Below, in pieces: positions 16,256 to 25,458 of a DNA stretch of 64,000 nucleotides. Origin of the DNA: Aquiflexum balticum DSM 16537 (GTDB taxonomy: Bacteria; Bacteroidota; Bacteroidia; Cytophagales; Cyclobacteriaceae); the NCBI RefSeq assembly GCF_900176595.1, contig NZ_LT838813.1, positions 5,536,001 through 5,600,000 of the forward strand. Reading direction: 5' to 3'. Position numbers and translations under genes: made by a program. Every line of letters starts with the position of its first letter. Positions within the stretch are counted from its first letter, which is position 1. The notes beneath the pieces are model-generated. The model saw only the letters and a list, made by a program, of their open reading frames with translations, had not been told where the DNA came from and ran no database searches.

Positions 16256-16759
16256 TTATCCATAAACCAAAAGTCCATTAATCTCGGCAGGTTCCTCCTC
16301 CAAAACCTTCACATCCACTTGTCGCTTGACTTTTTCATAGGTCTTCTTCACCAAAAAATCCAGGTAATCCAGATCGATATCCCGACCTATCAGTATCAAT
16401 TTGACCGTGCCTGAATCTATACCCTGTGCGTAATCTCCGATGATATAGGCTTTTTCCACATTGCCCAATCTACTCACCACCTGCTCGAGGAGCTGATCCA
16501 AACCAAGAAATTTGGAAACCATATTTTTGATTTCATGGAAAAACGGGTGTTCGTGATTGGCCCGGTACATTTTTGTTTTCCCCTCATCCCCGGAAGTCAG
16601 TAAGCCCGCATCGGTCAACCTGTTAAGTTCAACCCGCACGGCATTGGTAGACTCATCAAATTCCTTGGCCAAGGCACGTAAGTATCCTGAATTGTTGTGT
16701 GAAAAAAATTTCAACAACAGCTTGATACGCGTTTTGGATGTCACCAACGATTCCAGCAA
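16256..16759 (-). CDS. winged-helix (ArsR-like) regulator with nucleotidyltransferase-like C-domain
   Basis: The 167-residue protein begins LESLVTSKTRIKLLLKFF and continues with a winged helix-turn-helix (YLRALAKEFDESTNAVRVELNRL), about residues 5-65. Then comes a domain with VEKAYIIGDYAQGIDSGTVKLILIG, like a degenerate nucleotidyltransferase. The only available start is TTG at 16759: no in-frame ATG or GTG occurs before the upstream TAA, and the N-terminus matches the usual start of the family. In Bacteroidota such regulators often head polysaccharide loci, which fits the position here. Confidence 0.8.
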   Translation of the reverse strand: MLESLVTSKTRIKLLLKFFSHNNSGYLRALAKEFDESTNAVRVELNRLTDAGLLTSGDEGKTKMYRANHEHPFFHEIKNMVSKFLGLDQLLEQVVSRLGNVEKAYIIGDYAQGIDSGTVKLILIGRDIDLDYLDFLVKKTYEKVKRQVDVKVLEEEPAEINGLLVYG

Positions 16760-16786
16760 GTTTGTTTTGTTATTTGGTTTTTAATT

Positions 16787-16810
16787 TATTGGGGTATTGG
16801 GGTATTGGGG
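16787..16810. repeat. octamer repeat TATTGGGG x3 before the regulator
   Basis: Three perfect tandem copies and a partial fourth, 28-51 bases upstream of the regulator's TTG start. Copy-number change there would alter promoter spacing, but this is speculative. Confidence 0.7.
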
Positions 16811-16983
16811 TATTTGGTTTCGAGTTTTGTCCTAACAACAAAAGACCTCTATCCCCTTTCCTACCCCCTCAAAATCCCCCCAGAGATTCCCCGAAATTCT
16901 ACGGGGCATACTTTCACTTCGCTACAAAGCTTTCAGGTTAATTAAAGAATTTCGTCAAGCTCGTTCAGAATGACGGTATGGAC

Positions 16984-17129
16984 TCTCGCCTCTCGAATCT
17001 CGAATCTTGTTTCATGTCTCTCGCTTCTCGCCTCTCGCTTCTCGGCTCTTGTCTCCCCAATACTCGGGGCAGTCTTTGGCTCTTGTCTCTTGTCTCTTGT
17101 TTCTTGTTTCTCGCTTCTCGCCTCTCCCA
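16984..17129. repeat. largest heptamer array, 11 + 7 in-phase units
   Basis: Units TCTCGCC, TCTCGAA (x2), TCTTGTT, TCATGTC, TCTCGCT and so on run from 16984 to 17060. A CCCCAATACTCGGGG palindrome element interrupts, then seven units run from 17081 to 17129. Overlapping frames on both strands are artefacts of the repeat. The rest of 16820-17367 has no gene. Confidence 0.85.
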
Positions 17130-17418
17130 AAATTCCCCAAACCAAAGCCCTCTCAGTCCCATGTCAGAACCTAGCTGATCGAGTAAAAAAATTACTCAGA
17201 CCAACAAATTTAATCGGTAAGTGAGTTTTTGCAAGGATTTAAAAAAGTATTTTCAGAAGCCAAAAAGTCCAAAAAAAGGCCTCTAGGACCTGTGTTTTGA
17301 TACAGATGCCAAGATTTGATATTCAAATAGTTTTAAATGGATTTGGAATTGTTTTTGGGATTCGCAATTGTCAACTGAAAAAATTAAATTTATTTATCCA
17401 AAAACAGATTTTAATACC

Positions 17419-17799
17419 ATGGCCAAGTTTTCTGACAGTGCATTATTGAAGACCAAGACAAGGGGAATGATTTACATTGACCTGTTTTCCGGTTATGGAC
17501 AACCCTCCACAACCCAGATTGTGATGAAAAATATACAAGGTCAGGAAGAGTTGCTGATGAGCTTTGATGGCAACGTTACCCATCATGAACTTGGTTCGGC
17601 ACGAAAGCTGAAATACAATAAATTGGAAATCAGAACCACCATACATGACGTTCACGACAATCCCATCGAAAAAATAGACATGTCTTTATCGATTAAGGTT
17701 TTTGATTTGGATGCATCAGAAGTGGAAACCAATTTTTCCATGAAAACCATTGGAATGGGCACCATCCTCTATTCTGATTTTCATATCACCATAATGTGA
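17419..17799 (+). CDS. uncharacterised small protein, operon with outer-membrane-like gene
   Basis: The protein has about 126 residues from the ATG at 17419 (MAKFSDSALL). A TTG 17 codons upstream (17368) is possible but weaker. It is beta-rich, with no signal peptide and no transmembrane helix, and I recognise no family. It ends 8 bases before the ATG of the next gene, so they form an operon. The partner looks like an outer-membrane protein, so this one could be a cytosolic regulator or may be secreted without a classical signal. No function is claimed. Confidence 0.6.
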   Translation: MAKFSDSALLKTKTRGMIYIDLFSGYGQPSTTQIVMKNIQGQEELLMSFDGNVTHHELGSARKLKYNKLEIRTTIHDVHDNPIEKIDMSLSIKVFDLDASEVETNFSMKTIGMGTILYSDFHITIM

Positions 17800-17807
17800 T
17801 AGGCTTC

Positions 17808-19103
17808 ATGAGAATTATATTGACCATAGTCCTCCTACTGTTTATTTCGTTTGCAACAAATGCCCAAGATGAGGGAGATACCATTTCGAGGGAAGTGAAA
17901 GGCATCAATCTTGACCTGCTCAAAACCCCCACAAACCCCTCCTTTCAATTGATGAACTCCTCAGCTACCGAGGTGGTGGAACCTGGCCTGACTCCTGAAT
18001 TTTTCACTTCCATACAGAACGCATCCAATAACTTCACTTCCTTACCCAACAACCTTGCACTTGCCTTTACTCCTTTTTGGTGGGGAAAACAGGCCGAAAA
18101 GCTCAGTTTTGAAAAGGATTTTTCAGAAACAAACCGGATGACCTTTTATAGGACTTTGTCTGTATCCTTGGGAATGCTGAACGGTGTACAGCAAAATCAA
18201 AGTCTCAGCAGGTTTTCCTTTGGCCTTCAGTCCACCCTACTCCGGGGCAAAGTCGACCCCTCTAAAAAACAGGACTACTTCAATATTCTGCGGGATATTG
18301 GTGGGGATTATTTTGAAGCAAGGGACAGGGCTCTGAAAGCTGATCCGGAATACAGCAATTTGGAAAAAATGTCATTCCAAATCCTGCGGGAGCTTCAGTT
18401 TACCGATTCTCTGGAGACAGAAGGGTTGATTTCAGCAGAAAGGGCGGCCTTTTTATATGACAGTCTGGAAAAGCAAATAGAAATAACAGATAAAAAACTG
18501 TTGGACCTCAGAATCAAAATCGGGGAAAAAGTCAAAACGATTGAAAGCTCTCCCGACCTCGATGAAGCCTTCAATGCCATGAATGAGCGGGATGGCTTCA
18601 AATGGGATATAGGAGGTGGCTTGGCTTTTAATTCCGAAGACTTCAACCTGCAAAAAACCGGTATTTACCGCATCGGTCTTTGGTCCAATTTCGGGGGAAA
18701 TATCACCAAGTCAAATAGCGGCAACAGCAGACTTGCCCTGTTCTTCATGACCAGGTATTTTTTCTTCCGGGAAATCTTCTATGAGAGGGAAAACAGTATT
18801 GAACTGATACCAAACCTTCATACGCTTGACGTCGGAACTAAGCTCCAATTCAATGTATCGGGAAAATTCTCCTTAGGTGCTGAATCCGTTTGGCGATCGG
18901 GAATTTCCAATACAATCTTCGAAAATACCTACAAAATCAATGGTATAGCCCAGTATCAATTCGGGAAAAACAAGGTACTTTTTTCCTCTTTTGGAAATGA
19001 CTTCAACGACAATTCCAACTTCGGCCCCCAAAAACTGATCATCACCTTCGGCGTCAATCTTGGATTTGGGGAGGACATTGACTTAACAGGACTGTTTTTT
19101 TAA
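17808..19103 (+). CDS. secreted, probably outer-membrane beta-barrel protein
   Basis: I chose the ATG at 17808 rather than the GTG at 17796 because it gives a clean signal peptide (MRIILTIVLLLFISFATNAQ). The mature part of about 410 residues has a charged helical middle (residues about 185-265). A C-terminal half of alternating strands follows (WDIGGGLAFN, YRIGLWSNFGG, LALFFMTRYFFF) and the chain ends in GLFF, as in outer-membrane barrels. The family is not recognised. It is convergent with the DsbA-like gene, with only 3 bases between the stops. Confidence 0.7.
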   Translation: MRIILTIVLLLFISFATNAQDEGDTISREVKGINLDLLKTPTNPSFQLMNSSATEVVEPGLTPEFFTSIQNASNNFTSLPNNLALAFTPFWWGKQAEKLSFEKDFSETNRMTFYRTLSVSLGMLNGVQQNQSLSRFSFGLQSTLLRGKVDPSKKQDYFNILRDIGGDYFEARDRALKADPEYSNLEKMSFQILRELQFTDSLETEGLISAERAAFLYDSLEKQIEITDKKLLDLRIKIGEKVKTIESSPDLDEAFNAMNERDGFKWDIGGGLAFNSEDFNLQKTGIYRIGLWSNFGGNITKSNSGNSRLALFFMTRYFFFREIFYERENSIELIPNLHTLDVGTKLQFNVSGKFSLGAESVWRSGISNTIFENTYKINGIAQYQFGKNKVLFSSFGNDFNDNSNFGPQKLIITFGVNLGFGEDIDLTGLFF

Positions 19104-19106
19104 ATG

Positions 19107-19817
19107 CTAACATTCCCCGCTTTCCAGGTCGCAGCTGCTTCCATCCTCATTCTCCAAAATCTGTAGTACAGGATTTGTTTTCACATAATCCGCCCAAGCT
19201 TTTCTGATGGTTTCATCAAAAACTTCTTTTGGTTGGGCACCGGATATGCCGAATTTTCGGTCCAAAACAAAGAAGGGCACTCCTCTCACCCCTATCAGTC
19301 TGGATTCATAAATATCCTGATCCACCTTTTCTGAAAATTCACCGGAATCCAAACAGGCTATAACCCTTTCTTTTTCCAATCCAACCTCCAAAGCAAGCTG
19401 TATTAAGGTTTCCCTATCATCAATATTCTTCCCTTCTGCGAAATAAGCCTTCAAAAGCCTTTCTTTCATGGCATCCCCTTTTTTCAAAGTTTTTGCCAAT
19501 TGAAGCAATCTATGGGCATTTTTGGCATTGGCTACAACGGTCTTATCCATATGGTATTCCAAGCCCTCTTCCTTGGCCATATCAACCACTTGTTGGGTAA
19601 TCTGCTCGGTTTGGGCCAAACTCCAACCTTTGTTTTCTGATAGATATTCCAAAGTGCTTTTATTAGGATCTGTGACCATGTCAGGATTGAGCAAAAAACT
19701 TTTCCATTCAATCTGTATCTGATCTGCAAACTCAAAATCCTTCAATGCAGACTCCAACCTTCTTTTTCCGATATAACAAAACGGACACATGATGTCCGAC
19801 CAAATTTCGATTTTCAT
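19107..19817 (-). CDS. DsbA family protein, FrnE-like
   Basis: The 236-residue cytosolic protein opens MKIEIWSDIMCPFCYIGKRR, with the redox pair C11/C14 (CPFC) at the start of a thioredoxin fold and a long helical insertion. GVRGVPFFVLD (the cis-Pro loop) is near residue 180. FrnE-like proteins act as thiol-disulfide oxidoreductases or isomerases. There is no signal peptide, so it is not a periplasmic DsbA. It is divergent from the small zinc-ribbon gene, with 59 bases between the starts. Confidence 0.85.
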   Translation of the reverse strand: MKIEIWSDIMCPFCYIGKRRLESALKDFEFADQIQIEWKSFLLNPDMVTDPNKSTLEYLSENKGWSLAQTEQITQQVVDMAKEEGLEYHMDKTVVANAKNAHRLLQLAKTLKKGDAMKERLLKAYFAEGKNIDDRETLIQLALEVGLEKERVIACLDSGEFSEKVDQDIYESRLIGVRGVPFFVLDRKFGISGAQPKEVFDETIRKAWADYVKTNPVLQILENEDGSSCDLESGEC

Positions 19818-19876
19818 AATTCAATAATTTTAACTTATTTCCTAAATCAATTTTCGCCTTGGAAGGTTCAAAAAAA

Positions 19877-20032
19877 ATGAAAACCAAAGAATGTCCATCC
19901 TGTGCCATGGATATAGACCAAAAAGCAGAATTCTGTCCTATCTGCGATTATCAATTTCCAAAAAGGAATGTCATCTATCAAATCGTAGCATTGATATTGG
20001 CGCTTTTGATGCTATTACTTTTTATTCTTTAA
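19877..20032 (+). CDS. small zinc-ribbon membrane protein (51 aa)
   Basis: A short gene from the ATG at 19877 to TAA at 20030-20032. Residues 6-23 hold two CxxC pairs (CPSC and CPIC), which form a zinc ribbon. Residues 34-51 are one transmembrane helix ending directly at the stop. Small proteins of this kind are common in Bacteroidota with no known role. The four cysteines, the coherent architecture and the position divergent from the FrnE-like gene make it credible despite its size. Confidence 0.7.
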   Translation: MKTKECPSCAMDIDQKAEFCPICDYQFPKRNVIYQIVALILALLMLLLFIL

Positions 20033-20452
20033 GGTGATTTTTTGCCTTCTTCTCACAAAAAAAAGCCGGTTTCAAAGGCTTAATTAAATTGGATTATTGG
20101 AATGATAGTGTGTTTTCCAATTACAAATTGGTTTGGATAGGAGGTTGTAATTGCAAATTATACCCAGCGGGGTAAAATAATGGAACCACAAAAGAAACAA
20201 AAGAGAACAAAAGACTAAATCAACAAAAGTCGATATTAAGTATCTTTTGTATTCTTTTGTCACTTTTGTGGTTCAAAAAAAATCCTAATGCTAAAAAATG
20301 ATTAGCAGCATTATTTTTTTACCTATAAAGAAGATATTATTATATAAAAATCAAAAGTTGGTATATTTTTTTACCTATTAAATATATTTTTAATCATTTT
20401 TTCATTTTTATAGTTTATTTTTAAACTACTATTCAATCAAACCTAATAAATC
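20033..20452. other. intergenic stretch with long imperfect hairpin
   Basis: GAACCACAAAAG (20183-20194) is perfectly inverted at 20263-20274, with CAAAAGA/TCTTTTG-type units in between. The last 150 bases before 20453 are very AT-rich and probably hold the promoter of the aminotransferase gene, but no clear box was seen. Confidence 0.6.
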
Positions 20453-21616
20453 ATGAAGCAACTCAACAGAAGAACCTGGTTAAAGACCAGTATATTGGGC
20501 TTAGGCGGTATTACTGCGCTGCCTACTACCCTTTCCGCAGCAGTTCACAAAACCAATCTCTGGCATTCCAAAAGTATTCTCGAAGAATTTCCTTTTGATT
20601 CCAATCCTGAGATTGCGATGAAAGCCCGCTTACTCGCCAATGAAAACCCATTTGGACCTTCGGAAAAAGCCATCAAAGCCATATCCAACTCCATTTCTAT
20701 GGGAAACAGGTATGGGCATGCAGATGCTGCCTATTTGATCAGCCTCATTGCTGAAAAAGAAGGCGTTGCTCCCGAAAACATCATGTTGGGTCCGGGTTCT
20801 ACGGACCTTTTGGAAAAAACAGCCATTTCCCTATGCAGAAAAGGCGGAAATGTGATATCTGCCGACCCATCCTACCTTTCTCTGGTCAATACAGCAAAAG
20901 CCGTCGGCGCATCCTGGAAAGCAGTACCCTTACTAGCGGACCAAAGCCATGACCTTCAAGGCATGTTTTCCGCGATTGATTCTGAAACAAGGTTGATCTA
21001 TGTCTGCAATCCCAACAATCCCATGGGTTCAATCACGGATTTCGAACAAGTCCGGACTTTTTGTAAAAATGCATCCAAGAAAACACCTGTTTTTGTGGAT
21101 GAGGCTTATTTGGAGTTTCTGGAAAACCCTGAAGAAAAAAGTGCGGTCAGTCTTGTGGCTGAAGGGCACGATGTGATTGTAGCAAGAACCTTTTCGAAAA
21201 TCCATGGAATGGCAGGATTGAGGATAGGGTATATGGTTGCTACTCCGGAGAGAATCAAATCGGTTACCGACTTGGTTAGAAGTACCATGGGATTGTGCAT
21301 CACTTCTTTGAAAGGTGCCATTGCCAGTTTTCAGGATGAGGAATTCATAGCGAAATGCCGAAGCCTGAATAAGGAGTCAAGAGAATTTACCTCTGAAAAT
21401 ATTCATGCCTTGGGTTATCAGGAAATCCCATCACACACCAGTTTTATGATTTTTCCCATCAGAAATGATGCTAAATCCTTTTCCAAATCCATGACCGACC
21501 AAGGGGTGGGTATCCGGATGTATGCCATTGATGACAAGCCCTGGTGCAGGGTAAGTATGGGTACTATGGATGAAATGGAGATTTTCATTGAAGCCTTGAA
21601 AGTGACAGAAGCCTGA
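20453..21616 (+). CDS. Tat-exported class I/II aminotransferase, HisC-like
   Basis: The 387-residue PLP enzyme resembles histidinol-phosphate aminotransferase. It has CNPNNPMG (185-192), VFVDEAYLEF (Asp 216), the PLP Lys at 249 in ARTFSKIHGMAGLRIG, and a final CRVSMGTMDEME with the substrate-binding Arg. The N-terminus MKQLNRRTWLKTSILGLGG is a twin-arginine signal followed by a hydrophobic stretch and an Ala-rich cleavage region, so the folded enzyme is probably exported. No his genes are nearby, so a biosynthetic HisC role is unlikely. The gene is followed after 55 bases by a transporter gene on the same strand. Confidence 0.85.
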   Translation: MKQLNRRTWLKTSILGLGGITALPTTLSAAVHKTNLWHSKSILEEFPFDSNPEIAMKARLLANENPFGPSEKAIKAISNSISMGNRYGHADAAYLISLIAEKEGVAPENIMLGPGSTDLLEKTAISLCRKGGNVISADPSYLSLVNTAKAVGASWKAVPLLADQSHDLQGMFSAIDSETRLIYVCNPNNPMGSITDFEQVRTFCKNASKKTPVFVDEAYLEFLENPEEKSAVSLVAEGHDVIVARTFSKIHGMAGLRIGYMVATPERIKSVTDLVRSTMGLCITSLKGAIASFQDEEFIAKCRSLNKESREFTSENIHALGYQEIPSHTSFMIFPIRNDAKSFSKSMTDQGVGIRMYAIDDKPWCRVSMGTMDEMEIFIEALKVTEA

Positions 21617-21671
21617 TTACAAACCCAAAATAGCCTTTTGAACCCATTCAAGTAATTTTAAAACTCCATTT

Positions 21672-22793
21672 ATGAACCCTGCAGTTCAAAAGACGCTATC
21701 GCTGATTATTTTAATTTTGATAGGTTTTCTACTAAGGAAAAAATTCCAAGACCCGGCCAAACAACAGGGATTAAAGACTTTGATTCTTACTGTTGCATTA
21801 CCGGCAATTATTTTTGTGGCTTTGCTAAAAGCAGAAATCAAGACAGATTTACTGGCTTTGCCTTTTCTTGCCCTGGCGTTCAACTTCATAGTTTTTTCCC
21901 TGCTAAAATACTTACTCCCCTTATTTGGATTGGAAAAGGACTCACCTGCCTATAGAACCTACCTTTTGTTGTTCCCTTCATTGGCACCGGGACTATCCTG
22001 TTTTCCTTTTCTGATCGAGTATTTGGGGGATGACGCATTGGCATGGGGAGCTTTGGCAGATATTGGCAATAAATTCTTTGTGCTGATCTTCGCTTATATG
22101 TTGGCCATGACTTGGTTTATGAGAAACTATCCCAACAATAACCATGGTACAAGGGCAAAAATCAAATCTCTATTGATGAGTTTGGTGAATGAACCTATCA
22201 ATATCGTCATCATATTGGCACTGATATTACTGGGTTTGGGCATACATTTGGAAAACCTGCCCTCATTCCTGTCTTCCGCTGTCGGCAACCTGAGTAATCT
22301 GATGACTCCTTTGGTTCTGATTTATATTGGCATTGCAGTGATTTTCAACTGGAAACAAATCAAAAAAATTACTGGGCTGCTTTTCCTAAGGTCCGGGATA
22401 ACTTTTCTTTTGAGCGGAATCATAGTTGTATTGATGCCATCACTAACCTATCCTGCCATCCTGGTTTTGGTAGCATTTCCGCAGAGTGCAATCAGTTTCT
22501 GGCCATTTGCCCATATGTCAGCTTTTGTGGGGATGGAACAAAAAATGGAAGACAACAAAAAAAGAACATTTGACTTGGAGCTTGCCGTAAACATCCTTGC
22601 CGTTTCCCTGCCTTTTTCCACAGCCATCATGTTGGGCATATTTTCCTTTGGCGAGGCCTTCACCTCACCTTCCCTATTATTTTCAATGGGAATTTTAATG
22701 ATTCTCCTAAGTGCTTCCAAAGCGCTGTTGAAATGGATTACTCCTTTGGAATGGAAAGCAGAACTCAAAAAAAGCCTGGGTTCTCTATTTTAA
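21672..22793 (+). CDS. AEC family transporter (auxin efflux carrier-like)
   Basis: The 373-residue membrane protein has about ten transmembrane helices in two halves. It begins LSLIILILIGFLLRKKF and contains ILTVALPAIIFVALLKAE, a typical AEC N-terminal half with a conserved Pro in the broken helix. The family exports or imports carboxylates and similar small anions. It may be co-transcribed with the exported aminotransferase upstream. Its last 9 bases overlap the end of the convergent XRE-S24 gene. Substrate unknown. Confidence 0.8.
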   Translation: MNPAVQKTLSLIILILIGFLLRKKFQDPAKQQGLKTLILTVALPAIIFVALLKAEIKTDLLALPFLALAFNFIVFSLLKYLLPLFGLEKDSPAYRTYLLLFPSLAPGLSCFPFLIEYLGDDALAWGALADIGNKFFVLIFAYMLAMTWFMRNYPNNNHGTRAKIKSLLMSLVNEPINIVIILALILLGLGIHLENLPSFLSSAVGNLSNLMTPLVLIYIGIAVIFNWKQIKKITGLLFLRSGITFLLSGIIVVLMPSLTYPAILVLVAFPQSAISFWPFAHMSAFVGMEQKMEDNKKRTFDLELAVNILAVSLPFSTAIMLGIFSFGEAFTSPSLLFSMGILMILLSASKALLKWITPLEWKAELKKSLGSLF

Positions 22794-23552
22794 CCTGACT
22801 ATTTCTGAACGAAGATCCAGAATCATTTGAGATATATCCTCCAAACTTACCGGCTTTGTTTTGTCTTTGGGATTGGGGAAATCGGTACTGATAAATGCTT
22901 TGGCTTCCCATATTTCCAAAACATCCGCTCCTTTGACCTCATAGGGTTTGTAATGTTCATTGTCAGAGACTAAGAAAAGCTTTCCGTTTTCATCCAGGTA
23001 ATTGAACACCCTTTTGTAAACGACCCCTTCGGTAGAGGTCACTAAAACATAGGTCTTGCCGCTTTTGATATCGCGCAACTGCTCGACATAGGAACCGATA
23101 ATCACCGTACCCGGCACCAAGGGCAACATACTGTCGCCACTCAGTTCAAAAGCCCGGTATGTGGAGTTTCTTGAAAGGGTAGGAATATGAAACTGCGGTA
23201 AGGACTCCATATATTCGGGGTCCGCAAAACCATTGAGATATCCTGCGGAGGCCTTTTGCCCGACCATAGTGATGTTTTCCCTATCCTGATCATCTGTTGC
23301 GATGGTCAGTATTTTGATGTTTTTGTTTTGGTTTAGCCGACGGCCATATTGTTGAATATCATGGTGAAGCAGTTCATCGATACTGACAACAAATAGTTCG
23401 GACAAAATCGCCAAAGTTGAAAGTTTGGGTTCTGACCTTCCGTCCTCGTAGGCCGAAATCATGGTCCTCTGCAGATCCAGTTTTTCAGCCAATTCGCTTT
23501 GGGTCAATCCTGATTCTGACCTTAGAAATTTGAGATTCTTTGCAAGTATCAT
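22785..23552 (-). CDS. XRE-family regulator with S24 (LexA/CI-like) domain
   Basis: The 255-residue protein has an N-terminal helix-turn-helix (residues 3-63; LTQSELAEKLDLQRTMISAYEDG). Its C-terminal S24 domain carries Ser 141 in ELSGDSMLPL and Lys 180 in GVVYKRVF. A possible scissile Ala-Gly lies at 103-104 (KASAGYLNGF), the spacing expected of LexA/CI self-cleaving repressors. It probably represses genes until cleaved under DNA damage or another signal. No phage genes are in the window. It lies 13 bases after a small gene of unknown function. Confidence 0.85.
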   Translation of the reverse strand: MILAKNLKFLRSESGLTQSELAEKLDLQRTMISAYEDGRSEPKLSTLAILSELFVVSIDELLHHDIQQYGRRLNQNKNIKILTIATDDQDRENITMVGQKASAGYLNGFADPEYMESLPQFHIPTLSRNSTYRAFELSGDSMLPLVPGTVIIGSYVEQLRDIKSGKTYVLVTSTEGVVYKRVFNYLDENGKLFLVSDNEHYKPYEVKGADVLEIWEAKAFISTDFPNPKDKTKPVSLEDISQMILDLRSEIVRLK

Positions 23553-23565
23553 TTCGTGTTTGATT

Positions 23566-23823
23566 TTAGGCAGAATAAAGATAAAAATTGTTGTCCTCCC
23601 TAACGGGATTTTTTAAGGAAAATGGATTCAATCCGGATGTGGCCATTCTTCTTCTTTCCAACCTCTCCTGTATCTCTGCGATGATCTCACCCACCGGTTT
23701 GGGTTCATTGACCAACAGATAACCATATTGTGGCTTTTGCTCATCTTCTATAAAAAACTTCACCTGACAATTGCCGGAAGGCAGTTCTTTTTGTGTCACC
23801 GATATTTTCTCCATTGCTTCCAT
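23566..23823 (-). CDS. small conserved-looking protein upstream of XRE-S24 regulator
   Basis: The 85-residue acidic-basic protein starts MEAMEKISVTQ (ATG at 23823; a second ATG is at residue 4). It has a strand-rich first half and a helix with IIAEIQERLERRRMA. I recognise no family. It is the first gene of a two-gene operon, 13 bases before the S24 regulator, which suggests a partner or a co-regulated target. The AT-rich region before it likely holds the shared operator. Confidence 0.6.
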   Translation of the reverse strand: MEAMEKISVTQKELPSGNCQVKFFIEDEQKPQYGYLLVNEPKPVGEIIAEIQERLERRRMATSGLNPFSLKNPVREDNNFYLYSA

Positions 23824-24281
23824 GTTTATTCCTGTTTAACTGAAGCTAAGATAAAAAAGTTATTTTTAATAACATATAGATGTTTGTAAAATTAACATTT
23901 TCGTGACGTATACTGTCGGAAAATTTGGAGTGGGGAGTTTGGAAGTGGAAAGAAGACGAGAGCCAAGATACGCGAGCTGAAATCTAAAATCCAAATACGG
24001 GAAATAAAATAATTTCGCATCCTCATTCTGAGCTAGTTTTGGAAAGCGGTAAATTGTGATTTCAGTTTGACGGATATAATTGGCTTTTATTTGTCATGCC
24101 GACCGTAAGAGGCAACTGTCGCGTTACAGCGTGGTGATTGGGATTTGAATCCGATTTAAGTATAAGAAACTTTTGTCGCAAAAACACCTTTACATTGTCG
24201 TTTTCATTCTGGAGTTTTTTTATAAAAGTCCTTTAAATTTGTACAGATATATATAAACAAAATTTCAAAACCCAGCAAAAA
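23824..24281. other. intergenic stretch between operon and SRPBCC gene
   Basis: Nothing coding was seen. A TAAATTTG box at 24234-24241, 40 bases before the SRPBCC ATG, fits the -7 element of Bacteroidota promoters, but no good TTTG box stands at the proper distance. Remnants of the CATTCTGA repeat lie near 24021. Confidence 0.5.
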
Positions 24282-25163
24282 ATGTCAACCACAACAAAAC
24301 CAACACTGACCGTTAAAGCCACTATCAATGCTTCCCTGGAAAAAGCCTGGGAGGCCTGGACCGGTCCGGACCATATAACCCAATGGAATTTTGCTGATGT
24401 AAGTTGGCACTGCCCTCATGCCGAAAATGACCTGAGGGAGAACGGAAAGTTTTCTTACAGAATGGAAGCCAAAGACGGAAGCTTTGGATTTGACTTTAGC
24501 GGAAAATATTCCCAAGTGGAGGTTTTCAAGAAAATATCCCTATTGCTTGATGACGGGAGAAAGGTCAATGTTTCCTTTCAGACAAAAGATGGTATGACCC
24601 AAGTCCTAGAAAGCTTTGAAGCAGAAGAAACCAATTCATTGGAATTGCAACAAACAGGCTGGCAGTTAATCCTCAATAATTTCAAGCAGTATGTGGAATC
24701 ATTGGTAACCATTGAAAAACTGCATTTTGAAATTCAAATCCAGGCACCAGTAGAAAAGGTATATGAAGCCATGTTGGCGGACGAATCATACCGAAAATGG
24801 ACTTCTGTATTTAACCCAGGTTCACATTATACAGGTTCTTGGAAAAAAGGGGGGAAAATTCTCTTTATCGGCACAGATGACACCGGCGCACAGGGCGGGA
24901 TGGTTAGCAGGGTCAAGGAGAATATTCCAAACAAATTTGTGTCCATAGAACATCTCGGAATTCTTGGCCCTAAAGGGGAAGAAATCACTTCCGGTCCAGA
25001 AGTGGAAGGATGGGCAGGGGCATTTGAAAATTATTCATTTGAGGCTGACAATGGCAGCACCCTACTTGCTGTCGACCTAGATTCCAATCAGCAATTCAAG
25101 TCCTACTTTGAGGAAACTTATCCATTGGCACTTCAAAAATTAAAAGAGATATGTGAGTCCTGA
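24282..25163 (+). CDS. SRPBCC protein with two tandem AHSA1-like domains
   Basis: The 293-residue protein consists of two START/SRPBCC folds. Residues 1-140 begin TVKATINASLEKAWEAWTGPDHITQW, and residues 148-293 begin HFEIQIQAPVEKVYEAMLADESYRKW. Each has the typical start of an Aha1-like (AHSA1) domain. Such domains bind hydrophobic ligands, and bacterial members are rarely characterised. Single-domain members have about 140-160 residues, so this is an internal fusion of two different, not recently duplicated, domains. It stands alone with no operon partner. Confidence 0.85.
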   Translation: MSTTTKPTLTVKATINASLEKAWEAWTGPDHITQWNFADVSWHCPHAENDLRENGKFSYRMEAKDGSFGFDFSGKYSQVEVFKKISLLLDDGRKVNVSFQTKDGMTQVLESFEAEETNSLELQQTGWQLILNNFKQYVESLVTIEKLHFEIQIQAPVEKVYEAMLADESYRKWTSVFNPGSHYTGSWKKGGKILFIGTDDTGAQGGMVSRVKENIPNKFVSIEHLGILGPKGEEITSGPEVEGWAGAFENYSFEADNGSTLLAVDLDSNQQFKSYFEETYPLALQKLKEICES

Positions 25164-25458
25164 AAATTACAAAGCGGATCGATTTCCTAACAGTCAGAAA
25201 CTATTACATTCAAGTTATTTGTGGTTCAAATGAATTCCCCAAAATATATAAAAAATGAAATTTGGGAACATAAAGAAAAAATTCAGAAAATCAGTAATTG
25301 AAGCCATAGGGAAAAATTTGAAGGCAAAGAGTTATAATTAAAATATTCTTAAATGTTTTGTCTTTTTTCCATTTTAATCAATTATAAACTCCCTAAAATT
25401 TTCCCGATGAATGACTTTGGTCTCCGCTTTATACGATTCAACATTTATAGAGTGTACT

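Noticed and set aside
16942-17224. several frames on both strands
   Set aside because: Products of the heptamer array, since a 7-base period gives open frames in several phases.
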